Below, piece by piece: positions 63,290-64,000 of a DNA stretch of 64,000 bases; within the stretch, counting starts at the first letter, position 1, and every line of letters starts with the position of its first letter. The position numbers were made by a program, and so were the translations under genes. Source of the stretch: Janthinobacterium violaceinigrum (lineage in GTDB: Bacteria > Pseudomonadota > Gammaproteobacteria > Burkholderiales > Burkholderiaceae_D); NCBI RefSeq assembly GCF_009208555.1, contig NZ_WFLI01000005.1, positions 124,001 through 188,000 on the forward strand, in the 5' to 3' direction. The notes under the pieces are model-generated. The model saw only the letters and a program-made list of their open reading frames with translations, searched no databases and was not told where the DNA came from.

Positions 63290-64000
63290 TTGACGTCGGA
63301 ACACAAAAAAAGCGGCCTGGTTGGCTTGACCCTGGCGGCCGTCGGCATCGTTTACGGCGATATCGGCACCAGTCCGCTGTACACGCTGAAGACGGTCTTT
63401 GACCCGGCCCACGGCCTGGAGGTCACGCACAACAACCTGCTGGGCATCGTTTCGCTGATTTTCTGGGGCCTGACCCTGATCGTCTCGCTCAAGTACGTGA
63501 CCCTGGTGTTGCGCGCCGACAACCGCGGCGAGGGCGGCATCATGGCCCTGATGGCGCTGGTGCTGTCGTCCGTCAGCAAGTCGTCGCGCTGGCATGTGCC
63601 GCTGATGGTGATCGGCGTGTTTGGCGCCACCCTGTTCTATGGTGACAGCGTGATCACGCCGGCCATTTCCGTGCTGTCGGCCATCGAGGGCCTGGAAGTG
63701 GCCACGCCCGCCTTCAGTCCCTACGTGGTGTGGCTGACGATTGCCGTGCTGGTGGGCCTGTATTCCGTGCAATCGCACGGCACGGCCGGCATCGGCCGCT
63801 TCTTCGCCCCCATCATGCTGATCTGGTTTGTCGCGCTGGCCTGCATGGGCGTCGTCAACATCATCAAGTCGCCGGGCATCCTGGCCGCCGTCAACCCGCT
63901 GCATGCGGTAGCGTTCCTGCTGGAAAATGGCCGCATCGCCTTCCTGTCGCTGGGCGCCGTGGTGCTGGCGCTGACGGGCGCCGAGGCGCTGTACGCGGAC
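63290..64000 (+). CDS. kup: Potassium transporter Kup, N-terminal part (partial)
   Basis: The first 237 codons of a KUP/HAK/KT K+ uptake protein run off the window end. The start is a TTG at 63290 with GGTG upstream, giving MTSEHKKSGLVGLTLAAVGI. An alternative GTG at 63257 would add 11 residues, and no in-frame ATG exists nearby. Diagnostic segments are VYGDIGTSPLYTLK, LRADNRGEGGIMAL, LFYGDSVITPAISVLSA and LTGAEALYAD. About seven membrane helices are visible. Confidence 0.9.
   Translation, partial: MTSEHKKSGLVGLTLAAVGIVYGDIGTSPLYTLKTVFDPAHGLEVTHNNLLGIVSLIFWGLTLIVSLKYVTLVLRADNRGEGGIMALMALVLSSVSKSSRWHVPLMVIGVFGATLFYGDSVITPAISVLSAIEGLEVATPAFSPYVVWLTIAVLVGLYSVQSHGTAGIGRFFAPIMLIWFVALACMGVVNIIKSPGILAAVNPLHAVAFLLENGRIAFLSLGAVVLALTGAEALYAD

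Overview
The window is GC-rich chromosomal DNA from a betaproteobacterium. Gene content, protein similarity from memory and codon use fit Oxalobacteraceae, most likely a Janthinobacterium or close relative; this is recognition, not a database result. I see no rRNA, tRNA, CRISPR array, prophage or insertion sequence.

Layout. 1-1.5 kb: the end of pbpC and two small exported proteins. 1.6-7.6 kb (minus strand): a nitrate/sulfonate/taurine-type ABC transporter followed by a DctB/DctD-type sensor kinase and sigma54 activator. A near-perfect sigma54 -24/-12 promoter lies ahead of the transporter, so the set looks like a self-regulated sigma54 operon. 8-15 kb: a small lipoprotein, a winged-helix-like protein, mtfA, a LytS/LytTR two-component pair and a serine hydrolase fused to TPR repeats. 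15.1-18.1 kb: a four-gene polar amino acid ABC importer. 18-25 kb: stress and housekeeping genes (tandem UspA, acetoacetyl-CoA reductase, DksA-type zinc-finger protein, VOC protein, hydroxypyruvate isomerase), an unknown lipoprotein pair and an orphan protein resembling nitrile-hydratase-type RiPP leaders. 25-30 kb: a RhlE-type helicase with a long palindrome after its stop, then a YcaC-like hydrolase, a YtcJ-like amidohydrolase and two XapX membrane proteins.

30.2-38.8 kb: part of a Tad (Flp pilus) locus. Three pseudopilin/TadG-type genes run on the minus strand. A NarX/NarL-like two-component pair, the Flp pilin, prepilin peptidase CpaA, an uncharacterised AAA+ ATPase and CpaB run on the plus strand. 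The secretin, TadZ, TadA, TadB and TadC genes that usually follow CpaB are absent. CpaB instead runs into the remnant of a poly-hydroxybutyrate esterase, which suggests a deletion or insertion junction.

39-52 kb: a CopG-type regulator, a metallo-beta-lactamase-fold hydrolase, nitronate monooxygenase, hypoxanthine phosphoribosyltransferase, and a long minus-strand operon. That operon combines a complete branched-chain-type (Liv) ABC importer with two different acyl-CoA ligases and a YjbR protein, and a Crp/Fnr regulator is divergent from its head. 52-64 kb: aminopeptidase P, MgtC/SapB, DUF924 and DUF2520 proteins, a membrane diguanylate cyclase, a truncated-looking molybdopterin-fold protein, an outer-membrane beta-barrel, ettA, rarD and the start of the potassium transporter gene kup.
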